Source of the DNA: Marisimplicoccus sp965655775
Lineage (GTDB): Bacteria; Bacteroidota; Bacteroidia; Flavobacteriales; Flavobacteriaceae
DNA: 64,000 bases
Reading direction: 5' to 3'
Assembly: GCA_965655775.1 (NCBI GenBank)
Contig: CBFHHV010000004.1
Span: forward strand, 28,019 to 92,018
Below the pieces are notes generated by a model. The model was given only the letters and a program-made list of their open reading frames with translations. It had not been told where the DNA came from and made no database searches. Position numbers and translations under genes: made by a program. Shown here in pieces: positions 8,387-17,386 of the stretch (within the stretch, counting starts at the first letter, position 1; every line of letters starts with the position of its first letter).

Positions 8387-9483
8387 TATTGATTGAGTTT
8401 TGAAAGAAATTGATCAAATAGATAGTTTCCATCATTAGGACCAGGACCTGCTTCTGGATGATACTGAACTGAAAAGCAATTCTTCCCTTTAATTTCAAGA
8501 CCTGCTACTGTCTGATCATTAAGATGTTTATGTGATATTTTCACAGATTTACTTGAAACGGCAGTATCATAGTCAACTGCAAAACCATGATTTTGAGATG
8601 TAATCTCACCTTTACCAGTATTTAAATTTAAAACAGGATGATTAATCCCTCTATGCCCATTAAACATTTTATATGTATTGATTCCATTTGCGAGAGCAAT
8701 TACTTGATGGCCAAGGCATATACCAAAAAGGGGATAATTTTTTTCAAGTATTTTCTTTGTAGTATCTATTACCCCTTTAAGTGGTTTTGGATCACCAGGG
8801 CCATTTGATAGAAAAAATCCGTTAGGCTTAAACTTTAACATCTCATTGATATCAGCATTATAAGGGAATACTTTTATAAACAATCCTCTTCTTGAAAAAT
8901 TTTCAAGAATATTTTTTTTAATTCCAAGATCTATCACTGCTAATCTAACTTTAGAATTAGTGTCTCCATATTCGTAGGGTTTTTTTGTAGAGACCTTAGA
9001 GGCAAGTTCTAGACCATCCATAGTTGGAAATTTATCAAGATTTTTTTTGATAGTGTCAATTTTATCAGTCTCAGTTGTGATTGCAGCATTCATAGCTCCA
9101 TTATCCCTAATATATCTGACTAATGCTCTTGTATCAACATCACATAGTGTAACCAAATTCTTTGATTTAAACCATTTTTTTATTGATTTAGAATTTGTTC
9201 TTGAATTAACTGAGCTGAATGATTTACAGATTAAGCCACTAATATATATTTCCTCTGATTGGGACTCAGACATTTTTATTCCATAGTTACCAATATGAGA
9301 GGTTGTTGTAACCATAATCTGGCCAAAATAAGAAGGATCAGTAAATATTTCTTGATAACCAGTTACACCTGTATTAAAGCAGATTTCACCATAAGAAGTA
9401 CCGTCAATACCGGTAGAACGACCATAAAAAATCGTACCATCAGCTAATAGTACGAGAGCTTTTATTCTTTTTTGGTTGGACAT
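8386..9483 (-). CDS. carA: Carbamoyl-phosphate synthase, small (glutaminase) subunit
   Basis: Releases ammonia from glutamine for carbamoyl phosphate, the precursor of pyrimidines and arginine. Taking the ATG at 9483 (MSNQKRIKAL) gives 365 residues, close to the family length. A longer reading from 9528 adds 15 hydrophobic residues that run back into the upstream terminator, so it is rejected. The class I amidotransferase triad is visible as Cys256 (FGICLGHQ), His342 and Glu344 (YHPEAGPGP). The large subunit carB is not in the window. Downstream eno overlaps it by one base. Confidence 0.96.
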   Translation of the reverse strand: MSNQKRIKALVLLADGTIFYGRSTGIDGTSYGEICFNTGVTGYQEIFTDPSYFGQIMVTTTSHIGNYGIKMSESQSEEIYISGLICKSFSSVNSRTNSKSIKKWFKSKNLVTLCDVDTRALVRYIRDNGAMNAAITTETDKIDTIKKNLDKFPTMDGLELASKVSTKKPYEYGDTNSKVRLAVIDLGIKKNILENFSRRGLFIKVFPYNADINEMLKFKPNGFFLSNGPGDPKPLKGVIDTTKKILEKNYPLFGICLGHQVIALANGINTYKMFNGHRGINHPVLNLNTGKGEITSQNHGFAVDYDTAVSSKSVKISHKHLNDQTVAGLEIKGKNCFSVQYHPEAGPGPNDGNYLFDQFLSKLNQ

Positions 9484-9500
9484 TTCGGGGTATAAAATTA

Positions 9501-9540
9501 AACAAAAAAAGGATATATGAAAAAACATATATCCTTTTGT
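9501..9540 (-). terminator. Intrinsic terminator at the end of the ribosomal superoperon
   Basis: On the minus strand a stem AAAAGGATATATG / CATATATCCTTTT (9538-9526 with 9519-9507) with a six-T loop runs directly into seven Ts (9510-9504). It lies between the rplQ stop and the carA start and is the first clear terminator after 32 genes. Confidence 0.85.
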
Positions 9541-9560
9541 TAATTACTTTTTATAAGGTA

Positions 9561-9983
9561 TTATTCAGATGTTGATTCTGGAACAGGAGCTTCAGTTTCT
9601 TTAGCAGAAACATTATTATAAATAGTATTAAAATCAACCAATTCAATCATTGCCATTGATGCATTATCACCCATTCTATTACCTAATTTAATAATCCTAG
9701 TATATCCACCAGGTCTATTAGCAACTTTCTTTGATATCTCATCGAATAGAATTTGAACACCAAGCTTGTTTCTTAGTTTGCTAAAACAAAGTCGCCTGTT
9801 GTGAACATTATCATTCTTAGACTTGGTAATTAGTGGCTCAACAAATATTTTTAGAGCTTTTGCTTTAGTTGAGGTAGTAGTAATTCTTTTATGCTCAAAT
9901 AATGAAACAGCCATGTTAGCTAACATTGCCTTTCTGTGAGCAGATTTTCTACCTAATTTTATAATTTTCTTACCGTGTCTCAT
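9561..9983 (-). CDS. rplQ: 50S ribosomal protein bL17
   Basis: Large-subunit protein near the exit tunnel. The 140-residue product has the canonical N-terminus MRHGKKIIKLGR followed by SAHRKAMLANMA. A short acidic, proline-containing tail (ETEAPVPESTSE) follows the conserved core, as in other Bacteroidota. Last gene of the superoperon, ten bases after rpoA, followed by the terminator. Confidence 0.97.
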   Translation of the reverse strand: MRHGKKIIKLGRKSAHRKAMLANMAVSLFEHKRITTTSTKAKALKIFVEPLITKSKNDNVHNRRLCFSKLRNKLGVQILFDEISKKVANRPGGYTRIIKLGNRMGDNASMAMIELVDFNTIYNNVSAKETEAPVPESTSE

Positions 9984-9993
9984 TACCTAAAAT

Positions 9994-10986
9994 TTAATCT
10001 TTATCTAACTTATATTTTGAAAGATCCATTCCAAATGAAAGACCTTTAAGAATAACTAACTCTTCTAATTCTGTAAGTGATTTTCTTCCAAAGTTTCTAA
10101 ATTTCATTAAATCATTCTTATTAAATGAAACAAGATCACCAAGTGTGTCAACCTCAGCAGCTTTAAGACAGTTTAAGGCTCTAACTGATAAATCCATATC
10201 AATTAATTTAGTTTTCAGTAGTTGCCTCATATGTAGAGATTCTTCATCATATGTTTCAGATTGAGCAATTTCATCAGCCTCTAATGTTATTAGCTCGTCT
10301 GAGAATAACATGAAATGATGAATTAATATTTTTGCTGCTTCTGTTAGAGCTTCTTTTGGATGAATTGATCCGTCAGTTACTATTTCAAAAACAAGTTTCT
10401 CATAATCTGTCTTTTGCTCGACCCTGTAATTTTCTATATCATATTTTACATTTTTAATAGGAGTATAAATTGAGTCAATTGCAATTACACCTACAGATTC
10501 ACTTTGTTTTTTGTTCTCTTCTGCTGGGACATAACCTCTTCCTTTTTCAATATTTAGTTCAATAGAAATCTTTACATCTTTTTCTAAACTACAGATAACT
10601 AGATCTGGATTTAAAATTTGAAAACCTGAGATAAACTTCTGAAGATCAGATGCCTTTAAAACCTTTTGATTACCAACTATAACAGTAATTTTTTCGTTTT
10701 CGACATCGTCAATCTGCCTTTTAAGCCTAATTTGTTTTATGTTAAGTATAATTTCAGTTACATCTTCAACAACACCCTCAATAGTGGAGAACTCATGATC
10801 AACACCATCAATTTTTACTGATGTAAAAGCATAACCCTCAAGTGAAGAAAGTAAAACTCTTCTAAGAGCGTTTCCTATCGTTAAACCATATCCTGGTTCT
10901 AAGGGTCTAAATTCAAATTTACCATGAGATTCCGTAGAATCAATCATGATTACTTTATCTGGTTTCTGAAAATTTAAAATTGCCAT
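9994..10986 (-). CDS. rpoA: RNA polymerase alpha subunit
   Basis: Scaffold of the RNA polymerase core. The 330-residue protein has the N-terminal dimerisation domain (LEPGYGLTIGNALRRVLLSSL region), an acidic linker at about 240-255, and a C-terminal DNA/activator-binding domain with ALNCLKAAEVDTLGDL and FRNFGRKSLTELEE. Both domains are intact. It lies five bases after rpsD and ten before rplQ, the normal alpha-operon position. Confidence 0.98.
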   Translation of the reverse strand: MAILNFQKPDKVIMIDSTESHGKFEFRPLEPGYGLTIGNALRRVLLSSLEGYAFTSVKIDGVDHEFSTIEGVVEDVTEIILNIKQIRLKRQIDDVENEKITVIVGNQKVLKASDLQKFISGFQILNPDLVICSLEKDVKISIELNIEKGRGYVPAEENKKQSESVGVIAIDSIYTPIKNVKYDIENYRVEQKTDYEKLVFEIVTDGSIHPKEALTEAAKILIHHFMLFSDELITLEADEIAQSETYDEESLHMRQLLKTKLIDMDLSVRALNCLKAAEVDTLGDLVSFNKNDLMKFRNFGRKSLTELEELVILKGLSFGMDLSKYKLDKD

Positions 10987-10991
10987 ATTTT

Positions 10992-11597
10992 TTATTTTGA
11001 GTATAATTCAACTATTAATTGTTCTTTAATATTTTCTGGAATTTGTTCTCTTTCAGGGATTGAAACAAACTCACCTTCTAATCTTTCTCTGTTAAACTTA
11101 ATCCATTCGTATTCAGAGTTATTTTCAGTAAGAGAACTCTCAATTGCATTTAAAGATTTAGATTTTTCTCTAACTGATACTATATCACCTGGTCTAAGTG
11201 TATATGATGGTATATTAACAATAGATCCATTGACTTTTATATGTTTATGAGATACAAGCTGTCTAGCACCATCTCTTGTTTTTGAAATACCCATTCTATA
11301 AACTACATTATCAAGTCTAGATTCACAAAGCTGAAGAAGCAACTCACCAGTAATACCTTTACCTCTATTAGCCTTATCATATATATTTTTAAACTGTTTT
11401 TCTAGTATTCCATAAGTATATTTTGCCTTTTGTTTCTCCATCAATTGAATAGCATATTCAGACTTTTTTGCCCTTCTTTTGCTATTACCATGTTGACCGG
11501 GAGGGTAATTTTTCTTCTCGAGAGTTCGGTCTTCTCCAAATAATGGTTCACCGAATTTTCTTGAAATTTTTGTTTTTGGTCCTGTATATCTTGCCAT
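10992..11597 (-). CDS. rpsD: 30S ribosomal protein uS4
   Basis: Primary 16S rRNA-binding assembly protein. The 201-residue protein begins MARYTGPKTKISRKFGE and contains the S4 RNA-binding domain (RLDNVVYRMGISKTRDGARQ, about 96-115). The N-terminal region lacks the four-cysteine zinc knot found in some bacteria, so it is the zinc-free form. In model bacteria S4 represses its own operon; no leader structure for that is visible here. Confidence 0.97.
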   Translation of the reverse strand: MARYTGPKTKISRKFGEPLFGEDRTLEKKNYPPGQHGNSKRRAKKSEYAIQLMEKQKAKYTYGILEKQFKNIYDKANRGKGITGELLLQLCESRLDNVVYRMGISKTRDGARQLVSHKHIKVNGSIVNIPSYTLRPGDIVSVREKSKSLNAIESSLTENNSEYEWIKFNRERLEGEFVSIPEREQIPENIKEQLIVELYSK

Positions 11598-11611
11598 TAT
11601 ATTATAATTAA

Positions 11612-11995
11612 TTAAACTCTTCTTCTTTTAGGTGGTCTACAACCATTGTGAGGAACTGGAGTAACGTCAACAATTTCTGAAACTTCAAGCCCATTATTAT
11701 GAAGTGTTCTTATAGCGGATTCTCTACCATTTCCTGGTCCTTTCACAAGGACTTTAATTCTTCTTAAACCAGCATCAAAAGCAATTTTTGCACAGTCTTC
11801 AGCAGCAGTTTGAGCGGCGAAAGGAGTATTCTTTTTTGAACCTCTAAATCCCATTTTACCTGCAGATGACCATGAGATTACTTCTCCCTTTAAATTTGTA
11901 ATTGATATTATTATGTTGTTAAAGGAAGCATTTATGTGAGCTTCACCATTTGATTCAACAATTACTTTTCTCTTTTTATTTGTAGATTTTGCCAT
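11612..11995 (-). CDS. rpsK: 30S ribosomal protein uS11
   Basis: Small-subunit platform protein that helps form the mRNA exit site. 127 residues, with VKGPGNGRESAIRTL and the basic C-terminus GCRPPKRRRV. The start context is AATTATGGC. It lies two bases after rpsM. Confidence 0.97.
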   Translation of the reverse strand: MAKSTNKKRKVIVESNGEAHINASFNNIIISITNLKGEVISWSSAGKMGFRGSKKNTPFAAQTAAEDCAKIAFDAGLRRIKVLVKGPGNGRESAIRTLHNNGLEVSEIVDVTPVPHNGCRPPKRRRV

Positions 11996-11997
11996 AA

Positions 11998-12372
11998 TTA
12001 CTTAGTCGCTTTTTTCTTGTTAGCTACAGTTTTTCTTTTACCTTTTCTAGTCCTAGAGTTATTTTTTGTTCTTTGACCTCTTAATGGAAGGCCTGTTCTA
12101 TGTCTAATACCTCTATAACTTCCAATATCCATTAACCTTTTAATATTTAATTGAGTTTCTGATCTCAATTCACCTTCTATTGTCAGATTTCCTACAACTT
12201 CTCTTATACTAGCTATGTCTTTATCATCCCAATCTGAAACTTTTTTATTATAGTCAACTTTTGCGTTTTCTAATATTGTCTTTGCTAGACTTTTACCAAT
12301 ACCGTAAATATAAGTTAGAGCTATAGCTCCTCTTTTGTCCTTTGGTATATCAATTCCTGAAATTCTTGCCAT
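11998..12372 (-). CDS. rpsM: 30S ribosomal protein uS13
   Basis: Small-subunit head protein contacting the 50S subunit and P-site tRNA. 124 residues, with the helix-two-turn-helix ALTYIYGIGKSLAKTIL, GSYRGIRHRTGLPLRGQRT and a lysine-rich tail. It lies two bases after rpmJ. Confidence 0.97.
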   Translation of the reverse strand: MARISGIDIPKDKRGAIALTYIYGIGKSLAKTILENAKVDYNKKVSDWDDKDIASIREVVGNLTIEGELRSETQLNIKRLMDIGSYRGIRHRTGLPLRGQRTKNNSRTRKGKRKTVANKKKATK

Positions 12373-12374
12373 AA

Positions 12375-12491
12375 TTAACCTTGTCTTTGTTTAAATCTTG
12401 GATTTTTTTTATTGATAACGTACAATCGTCCTTTCCTTCTTACGATTTTACATTCACTACTTCTTTTTTTTATTGATGCTCTTACTTTCAT
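12375..12491 (-). CDS. rpmJ: 50S ribosomal protein bL36 (zinc-free form)
   Basis: This 38-residue gene fills the space between infA and rpsM. It starts at the ATG whose A is base 12491 and stops with TAA at 12377-12375. The protein reads MKVRASIKKRSSECKIVRRK, then GRLYVINKKNPRFKQRQG, an unmistakable L36. Of the usual Cys/Cys/Cys/His zinc ligands only Cys14 remains; the others are Ser11, Asn27 and Phe33, so no zinc ribbon can form. That is common in Bacteroidota. Confidence 0.97.
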   Translation of the reverse strand: MKVRASIKKRSSECKIVRRKGRLYVINKKNPRFKQRQG

Positions 12492-12502
12492 TATAATTTT
12501 AT

Positions 12503-12718
12503 TTACATTCTAAATGTTATTCTTGCCTTTGTTAAGTCATATGGACTCATTTCAAGCTTTACTTTATCTCCAGGTAAAAGTTTAATATAATGTAATCTCA
12601 TTTTACCTGATATATGAGCAGTAACAACATGACCATTTTCCAATTCAACTCTAAACATAGCATTAGAGAGTGCCTCAATTATTTTACCTTCTTGCTCTAT
12701 TGATTTTTGTTTAGCCAT
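12503..12718 (-). CDS. infA: Translation initiation factor IF-1
   Basis: Small OB-fold factor that binds the 30S A site during initiation. 71 residues: IEQEGKIIEAL, FRVELENGHVVTAHISGKMR and the family ending YDLTKARITFRM. It overlaps the secY stop by one base and sits between secY and rpmJ as in most Bacteroidota. Confidence 0.97.
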   Translation of the reverse strand: MAKQKSIEQEGKIIEALSNAMFRVELENGHVVTAHISGKMRLHYIKLLPGDKVKLEMSPYDLTKARITFRM

Positions 12719-14070
12719 TATATTGTTGGTTTACTCCTCATTGAACCGGACTTCATAAGCCCATCATAGTGATTATTTAACAGATATGCATTAACCTGCT
12801 GTATTGTATCAATAGCAACACCAACCATAATTAAAAGTGATGTTCCACCAAAAAATAGAGCCCATCCTTGCTGCATTCCAATAAGCTGAACAACAATTGC
12901 AGGAAAAACTGCAATTACTGCCAGATATAGTGATCCTGGAAATGTTATATATGACATTACTGAATCCAAATATTCTGAAGTCTCATTTCCGGGTCTAATA
13001 CCAGGAACAAATCCTCCACTTCTTTTTAAATCATCAGACATCTTATTTGTAGGTACTGTTATAGCTGTATAAAAGAATGTGAAAATAACAACTAAAAGTC
13101 CAAACAAAATATTATACCAAAGCCCAAATATATCTGAAAAACTTGCTTGTAACCATTGCCCAACTGAAGAGGTACCAAAGACACTTCCAATTGTAGCTGG
13201 GGCAAACATTAATGCTTGAGCAAATATTATAGGCATAACACCAGATGCATTTAATTTAAGCGGAATGTATTGTCTCTTTGCCATTTCTGATGATTGAGTC
13301 CCTGGAACAGAGTTTCTTCTTGCATACTGAACTGGAATCTGTCTTACTGCCATAACTAAAAGAATACTTAGAAGAATAATTACTAACCAGACAGCCAATT
13401 CAATAACAACCATTATTAATCCACCATTACTTTCAGATATTCTTGAAATTAAATTTTGAGTAAATGATAGAGGAAGAGTAGCAACAATACCAACAGTAAT
13501 CAAGAGTGATATCCCATTACCAATTCCTCTGTCTGTTATTTTTTCTCCTAACCACATAGCAAAGATACATCCAGTTACAAGAATTATAATTGATGTAAAT
13601 ATAAACATTGGGGTTCTTCCAAAGATAAAAGCACTGTCAGGAACTCCCAAAGCACTTAATCCATATAAATATGCAGGAGCTTGAACTACACATATAAATA
13701 TTGTTAACCATCTTGTAATTTGAGTAATTTTCTTTCTACCACTTTCGCCTTCTTTCTGAAGTTTTTGAAGGTAAGGAAGAGCAACACCCATCAACTGAAC
13801 AACAATTGATGCTGAAATGTAAGGCATAATTCCAAGAGCAAATATTGAGGCATTTGCGAAAGCTCCACCTGTAAATGCATTTAATATCCCTAATAAACCT
13901 CCTCCATCAGATCTTGAAGAAAGATCTGAAAGAGCTAAAGAATCAACTCCTGGAAGCACAACTTGTGCACCAAGTCTGTAGACCAATAGGAGCATAAGAG
14001 TAAAAAGGATTCTCTCCCTTAACTCTTTTATCTTGTAAATGCTCTTTATTACGTCTATTAATTTATTCAT
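12718..14070 (-). CDS. secY: Protein translocase channel subunit SecY
   Basis: Pore of the SecYEG channel in the inner membrane. The 450-residue protein has ten hydrophobic helices. Family marks are the N-terminal RILFTLMLLLVYRLGAQV, the first-helix and plug region following LPGVD, and SGVMPIIFAQALMF. It overlaps rplO and infA by one base on each side, so all three are translationally coupled. The partner secE lies at 62846-63040. Confidence 0.97.
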   Translation of the reverse strand: MNKLIDVIKSIYKIKELRERILFTLMLLLVYRLGAQVVLPGVDSLALSDLSSRSDGGGLLGILNAFTGGAFANASIFALGIMPYISASIVVQLMGVALPYLQKLQKEGESGRKKITQITRWLTIFICVVQAPAYLYGLSALGVPDSAFIFGRTPMFIFTSIIILVTGCIFAMWLGEKITDRGIGNGISLLITVGIVATLPLSFTQNLISRISESNGGLIMVVIELAVWLVIILLSILLVMAVRQIPVQYARRNSVPGTQSSEMAKRQYIPLKLNASGVMPIIFAQALMFAPATIGSVFGTSSVGQWLQASFSDIFGLWYNILFGLLVVIFTFFYTAITVPTNKMSDDLKRSGGFVPGIRPGNETSEYLDSVMSYITFPGSLYLAVIAVFPAIVVQLIGMQQGWALFFGGTSLLIMVGVAIDTIQQVNAYLLNNHYDGLMKSGSMRSKPTI

Positions 14071-14522
14071 TATATTTTATTAACCTTTCCTCCAGCCTTT
14101 TCAATAATCTTCTCAGCAGAAGCAGAAAACTTGTGTGCAGTTATATTTACTGGAACATCTAGCTTACCTCTACCTAACACTTTAACAAGGTCACCTTTCT
14201 TTGCCATTCTTAATTCAATCATTTTATCTAATGTGAGATCATTTTTTATCTTTTTATTATCAACGAGATATTGAATGTCATCAACATTTATAGTGTTATA
14301 CTCGACCCTGTTGATATTTTTAAAACCAAACTTTGGGATTCTTCTTTGAAGAGGCATTTGACCACCCTCAAAACCAATTTTTCTGGAATAACCAGATCTA
14401 GACTGAGCTCCTTTATGTCCTTTAGTAGATGTACCACCCTTTCCAGAACCTTGTCCCCTTCCAAGTCTTTTACCACTTGTCTTATTTGATCCTTTTGCAG
14501 GTTTTAAATTATTTAAACTCAT
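14070..14522 (-). CDS. rplO: 50S ribosomal protein uL15
   Basis: Late-assembly 23S rRNA-binding protein. 150 residues, with the glycine/lysine-rich extension GRGQGSGKGGTSTKGHKG (about 21-38) and a C-terminal globular domain (ITAHKFSASAEKIIEKAGG). The start context is AATTATG. Confidence 0.97.
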   Translation of the reverse strand: MSLNNLKPAKGSNKTSGKRLGRGQGSGKGGTSTKGHKGAQSRSGYSRKIGFEGGQMPLQRRIPKFGFKNINRVEYNTINVDDIQYLVDNKKIKNDLTLDKMIELRMAKKGDLVKVLGRGKLDVPVNITAHKFSASAEKIIEKAGGKVNKI

Positions 14523-14527
14523 AATTA

Positions 14528-14713
14528 TTATTTTACAGAATTTACTTCAACAAGATGTCTTACTTTATCAATCATACCAGAGATTGAAGATGTTAACTCA
14601 TGCTCAACTTCCATTCCAATTTTTCTTAAGCCAAGAGCCTTAAGAGTTCTCTTTTGAGACTCTAGCCTCTTGATTGTACTTCTTACTTGTTTAATTCTTA
14701 CTTTTTTACTCAT
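14528..14713 (-). CDS. rpmD: 50S ribosomal protein uL30
   Basis: Small 23S-binding protein of 61 residues with VRSTIKRLESQKRTLKALGL, the usual L30 core. Its ATG overlaps the end of rpsE by four bases (ATGA), a standard coupling arrangement in the spc operon. Confidence 0.95.
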   Translation of the reverse strand: MSKKVRIKQVRSTIKRLESQKRTLKALGLRKIGMEVEHELTSSISGMIDKVRHLVEVNSVK

Positions 14714-15234
14714 CCTTTAAAAACTTTATCAAGAGAAACGCCTCTTTGTTTAGAAATCATTAATGGACTTCTTAAGTTAAGAAGTGCATCGAATGTAGCC
14801 TTAACAACATTATGAGGGTTAGATGACCCTTGAGATTTAGAAAGTACATTTTGAACACCAACTGCTTCCAATACAGTCCTTACTGCACCACCAGCAATTA
14901 CACCTGTACCAGGAGTCGCAGGTTTTATGAAAACCCTAGATCCACCAAACTTTCCTTTTTGTTCATGAGGTAAAGTGCCATTCTCGATTGGAATTCTTAC
15001 TAAGTTTTTCTTTGCATCTTCAACAGCTTTTGAAATTGCAGTTGTAACTTCTTTAGCCTTACCAAGACCATGACCAACAACACCATTTTCGTCTCCTACA
15101 ACAACAATAGCAGAAAAACCAAAAGCTCTACCACCCTTTGTAACCTTAGTCACTCTTTGGATACCAACAAGCTTATCTTTTAAATCTAAACCAGCAGGCT
15201 TTACAAGTTCAATATTTTTATAATTCTTATACAT
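14710..15234 (-). CDS. rpsE: 30S ribosomal protein uS5
   Basis: Protein of the mRNA entry channel involved in decoding accuracy. 174 residues, with the double-stranded RNA-binding-like N-domain (LVGIQRVTKVTKGGRAFGFS) and the C-domain TPGTGVIAGGAVRTVLEAVG. It lies two bases after rplR and overlaps rpmD by four. Confidence 0.97.
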   Translation of the reverse strand: MYKNYKNIELVKPAGLDLKDKLVGIQRVTKVTKGGRAFGFSAIVVVGDENGVVGHGLGKAKEVTTAISKAVEDAKKNLVRIPIENGTLPHEQKGKFGGSRVFIKPATPGTGVIAGGAVRTVLEAVGVQNVLSKSQGSSNPHNVVKATFDALLNLRSPLMISKQRGVSLDKVFKG

Positions 15235-15236
15235 AT

Positions 15237-15596
15237 TTAAAATTTAAGTCCACCTTCTCTTGCTCCTTCAGCAAGTGATTTAACTCTTCCGTGATAAAGG
15301 TATCCACCTCTATCAAATTTGATCTTATCAATACCTTTCTTTACAGCTTGCTCAGCAACAGATTTGCCTACATTAAAAGAAATTTCAATATTACTCTTTA
15401 ATTTAAGATCAGAAATTGCCTTATCTCTAGAGGATGTCTGAACAAGAGTTTTTCCATTTACATCATCAATTACTTGACAGTAAATCTCTTTGTTACTTCT
15501 AAAGACAGATAACCTAGGGTACTCAGGGGTACCAGAGATAACTTTCTTTATTCTTTGTTTAATCCTATTCCTTCTGAAAGTCTTAGTGTTTTTCAT
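15237..15596 (-). CDS. rplR: 50S ribosomal protein uL18
   Basis: Binds 5S rRNA in the central protuberance. 119 residues, with RLSVFRSNKEIYCQVIDD and the C-terminal FDRGGYLYHGRVKSLAEGAR, both typical. One base separates it from rplF. Confidence 0.97.
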   Translation of the reverse strand: MKNTKTFRRNRIKQRIKKVISGTPEYPRLSVFRSNKEIYCQVIDDVNGKTLVQTSSRDKAISDLKLKSNIEISFNVGKSVAEQAVKKGIDKIKFDRGGYLYHGRVKSLAEGAREGGLKF

Positions 15597-15597
15597 A

Positions 15598-16140
15598 TTA
15601 TGCTGATTTACCTGCTTTTCTTCTTATTTGTTCACCAACAAATTTTATTCCTTTTCCTTTATATGGTTCTGGTCTCCTAAAAGATCTAATCTTAGCTGCA
15701 ACATGACCAACAAGTTGTTTGTCAGAACAGCTAAGCTTAATTATAGGGTTAGAACCTTTTTCGTTGACACATTCAACTTTTACTTCAGGTGCTATGTTCA
15801 TTACAATAGTATGTGAATAACCTAAAGCAAGATCTAGCTTTTGACCAGATGAAGTAGCTCTATAACCAACACCTACTAATTCTAATTCTAGCGTAAACCC
15901 TTCGGTTACACCCGTAACCATATTAGATACAAGAGATCTGTAAAGTCCATGTTTTGATTTGTGATCTTTTGATTCCGAGTTTCTTTTAACAATTATAGTA
16001 TCGCTAGACACATCAAAGCTAACGCCATCAAAAGTTTGATTCATCTCACCTCTTTTACCTTTAACGGTAATAACATTACCATTAACTTCAGCAGAAACCC
16101 CTTCTGGGATACTTATCGGATTGTTACCTATTCTTGACAT
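15598..16140 (-). CDS. rplF: 50S ribosomal protein uL6
   Basis: Large-subunit protein near the factor-binding site. 180 residues made of two repeated L6 domains: MSRIGNNPISIPEGV and ITVKGKRGEMNQ in the first, and the C-terminal signature RRPEPYKGKGIKFVGEQIRR in the second. Confidence 0.97.
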   Translation of the reverse strand: MSRIGNNPISIPEGVSAEVNGNVITVKGKRGEMNQTFDGVSFDVSSDTIIVKRNSESKDHKSKHGLYRSLVSNMVTGVTEGFTLELELVGVGYRATSSGQKLDLALGYSHTIVMNIAPEVKVECVNEKGSNPIIKLSCSDKQLVGHVAAKIRSFRRPEPYKGKGIKFVGEQIRRKAGKSA

Positions 16141-16149
16141 AATCTTATT

Positions 16150-16551
16150 TTAAAAAACATAACAAATTAATTCACCACCTATATTCTGACTAGCAGCTTG
16201 CTTCCCAGTCATTACACCTTTAGAAGTTGAAACTATAGAAATGCCTAAGCCATTTAAAATTCTTGGAAAATCTTGGGAATTTGAATATTTTCTCAAACCA
16301 GGTTTACTTATTCTTTGAATTTCTTTAATAACAGGTTGTTTTGAAACTGAATCATATTTAAGAGCTATTTTTATATTACCCTGCTTATTATCAGTATCTT
16401 CAAATTTATAACTTAAGATATAGCCTTGATCAAAAAGAATCTTTGTAATATCCTTTTTAATATTAGATGCTGGAACATCTACAACTTTATGACCAGCCAT
16501 GCTAGCATTTCTTACTCTTGTTAAATAATCTGCAATAGTATCTGTATACAT
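16150..16551 (-). CDS. rpsH: 30S ribosomal protein uS8
   Basis: Primary 16S-binding protein of the central domain and, in model bacteria, repressor of the spc operon. 133 residues: TDTIADYLTRVRNASMAGH at the start and STSKGVMTGKQAASQNIGGE at the end. Confidence 0.97.
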   Translation of the reverse strand: MYTDTIADYLTRVRNASMAGHKVVDVPASNIKKDITKILFDQGYILSYKFEDTDNKQGNIKIALKYDSVSKQPVIKEIQRISKPGLRKYSNSQDFPRILNGLGISIVSTSKGVMTGKQAASQNIGGELICYVF

Positions 16552-16561
16552 AATCTTTAAT

Positions 16562-16831
16562 TTACCAACTCGCTTTAGTTACACCTGGGATTAATCCTTT
16601 ATTTGCCATTTCTCTAAACATCACTCTTGAAATACCAAATTGTCTAATATAACCCTTTGGTCTTCCTGTTAGCTTACATCTATTGTGAAGCCTAATTGGT
16701 GAGGCATTTTTAGGAAGCTTTTGTAGACCAACATAGTCTTTAGTTTCTTTCAAAGACTTTCTTTTTGCAGCATATTTTGCAACAATTCTTTGTCTTTTCC
16801 TTTCCCTAGCTTTCATTGATTCTTTTGCCAT
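16562..16831 (-). CDS. rpsN: 30S ribosomal protein uS14 (zinc-free form)
   Basis: Small-subunit head protein. The 89-residue length and MAKESMKARERKRQRI start identify the longer, cysteine-poor form without a CxxC zinc site; it has a single cysteine in HNRCKLTGRPKGYIR. Four bases separate it from rplE. Confidence 0.97.
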   Translation of the reverse strand: MAKESMKARERKRQRIVAKYAAKRKSLKETKDYVGLQKLPKNASPIRLHNRCKLTGRPKGYIRQFGISRVMFREMANKGLIPGVTKASW

Positions 16832-16835
16832 AATA

Positions 16836-17384
16836 TTATTTTTTAAAGGGTAATCCTAGATCAGTTAATAATGCTTTTGCCTCTTTATCAGAGTTTGTGT
16901 TTGTCACAAATGTGATGTCCATACCAGATATCTTATTTACTTTATCAATATTGATTTCAGGAAATATGATTTGTTCTTTTATTCCAAGATTATAGTTACC
17001 TCTTCCATCAAATCCATCAGACTTAATTCCTTGGAAGTCTCTAACTCTTGGGAGAGCAATTGTTATAAGTCTATCTAGAAATTCATACATTCTGTCACCT
17101 CTTAAAGTAACCTTTGCACCAATAGGTGTTCCCTTTCTTAGCTTAAAAGAAGCCACATCTTTCTTTGAAAGTGTAGCAACTGCTTTTTGACCTGAGATTA
17201 AAGTTAATTCTTCGACAGCATGGTCAATTAATTTCTTATCACTTACAGCGGCACCAACTCCTCTAGAGATAACTATTTTATCTAAAGTTGGGACTTGCAT
17301 CACATTTTTTAATTCAAGCTTTCCTTGAAGATCTTTAGTAACCTTTTTAGAATAATCGTCCTTAAGTCTTGGTGAATATGACAT
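16836..17384 (-). CDS. rplE: 50S ribosomal protein uL5
   Basis: 5S rRNA-binding protein that contacts the 30S head and P-site tRNA. 182 residues, with SGQKAVATLSKKDVASFKLRK... (start of the core) and IKEQIIFPEINIDKV, both diagnostic. The start context is AATTATG. Confidence 0.97.
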   Translation of the reverse strand: MSYSPRLKDDYSKKVTKDLQGKLELKNVMQVPTLDKIVISRGVGAAVSDKKLIDHAVEELTLISGQKAVATLSKKDVASFKLRKGTPIGAKVTLRGDRMYEFLDRLITIALPRVRDFQGIKSDGFDGRGNYNLGIKEQIIFPEINIDKVNKISGMDITFVTNTNSDKEAKALLTDLGLPFKK

Positions 17385-17386
17385 AA

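Noticed and set aside
9484..9528. Upstream extension of carA by 15 residues
   Set aside because: It runs into the rplQ terminator, and family alignment favours the ATG at 9483.
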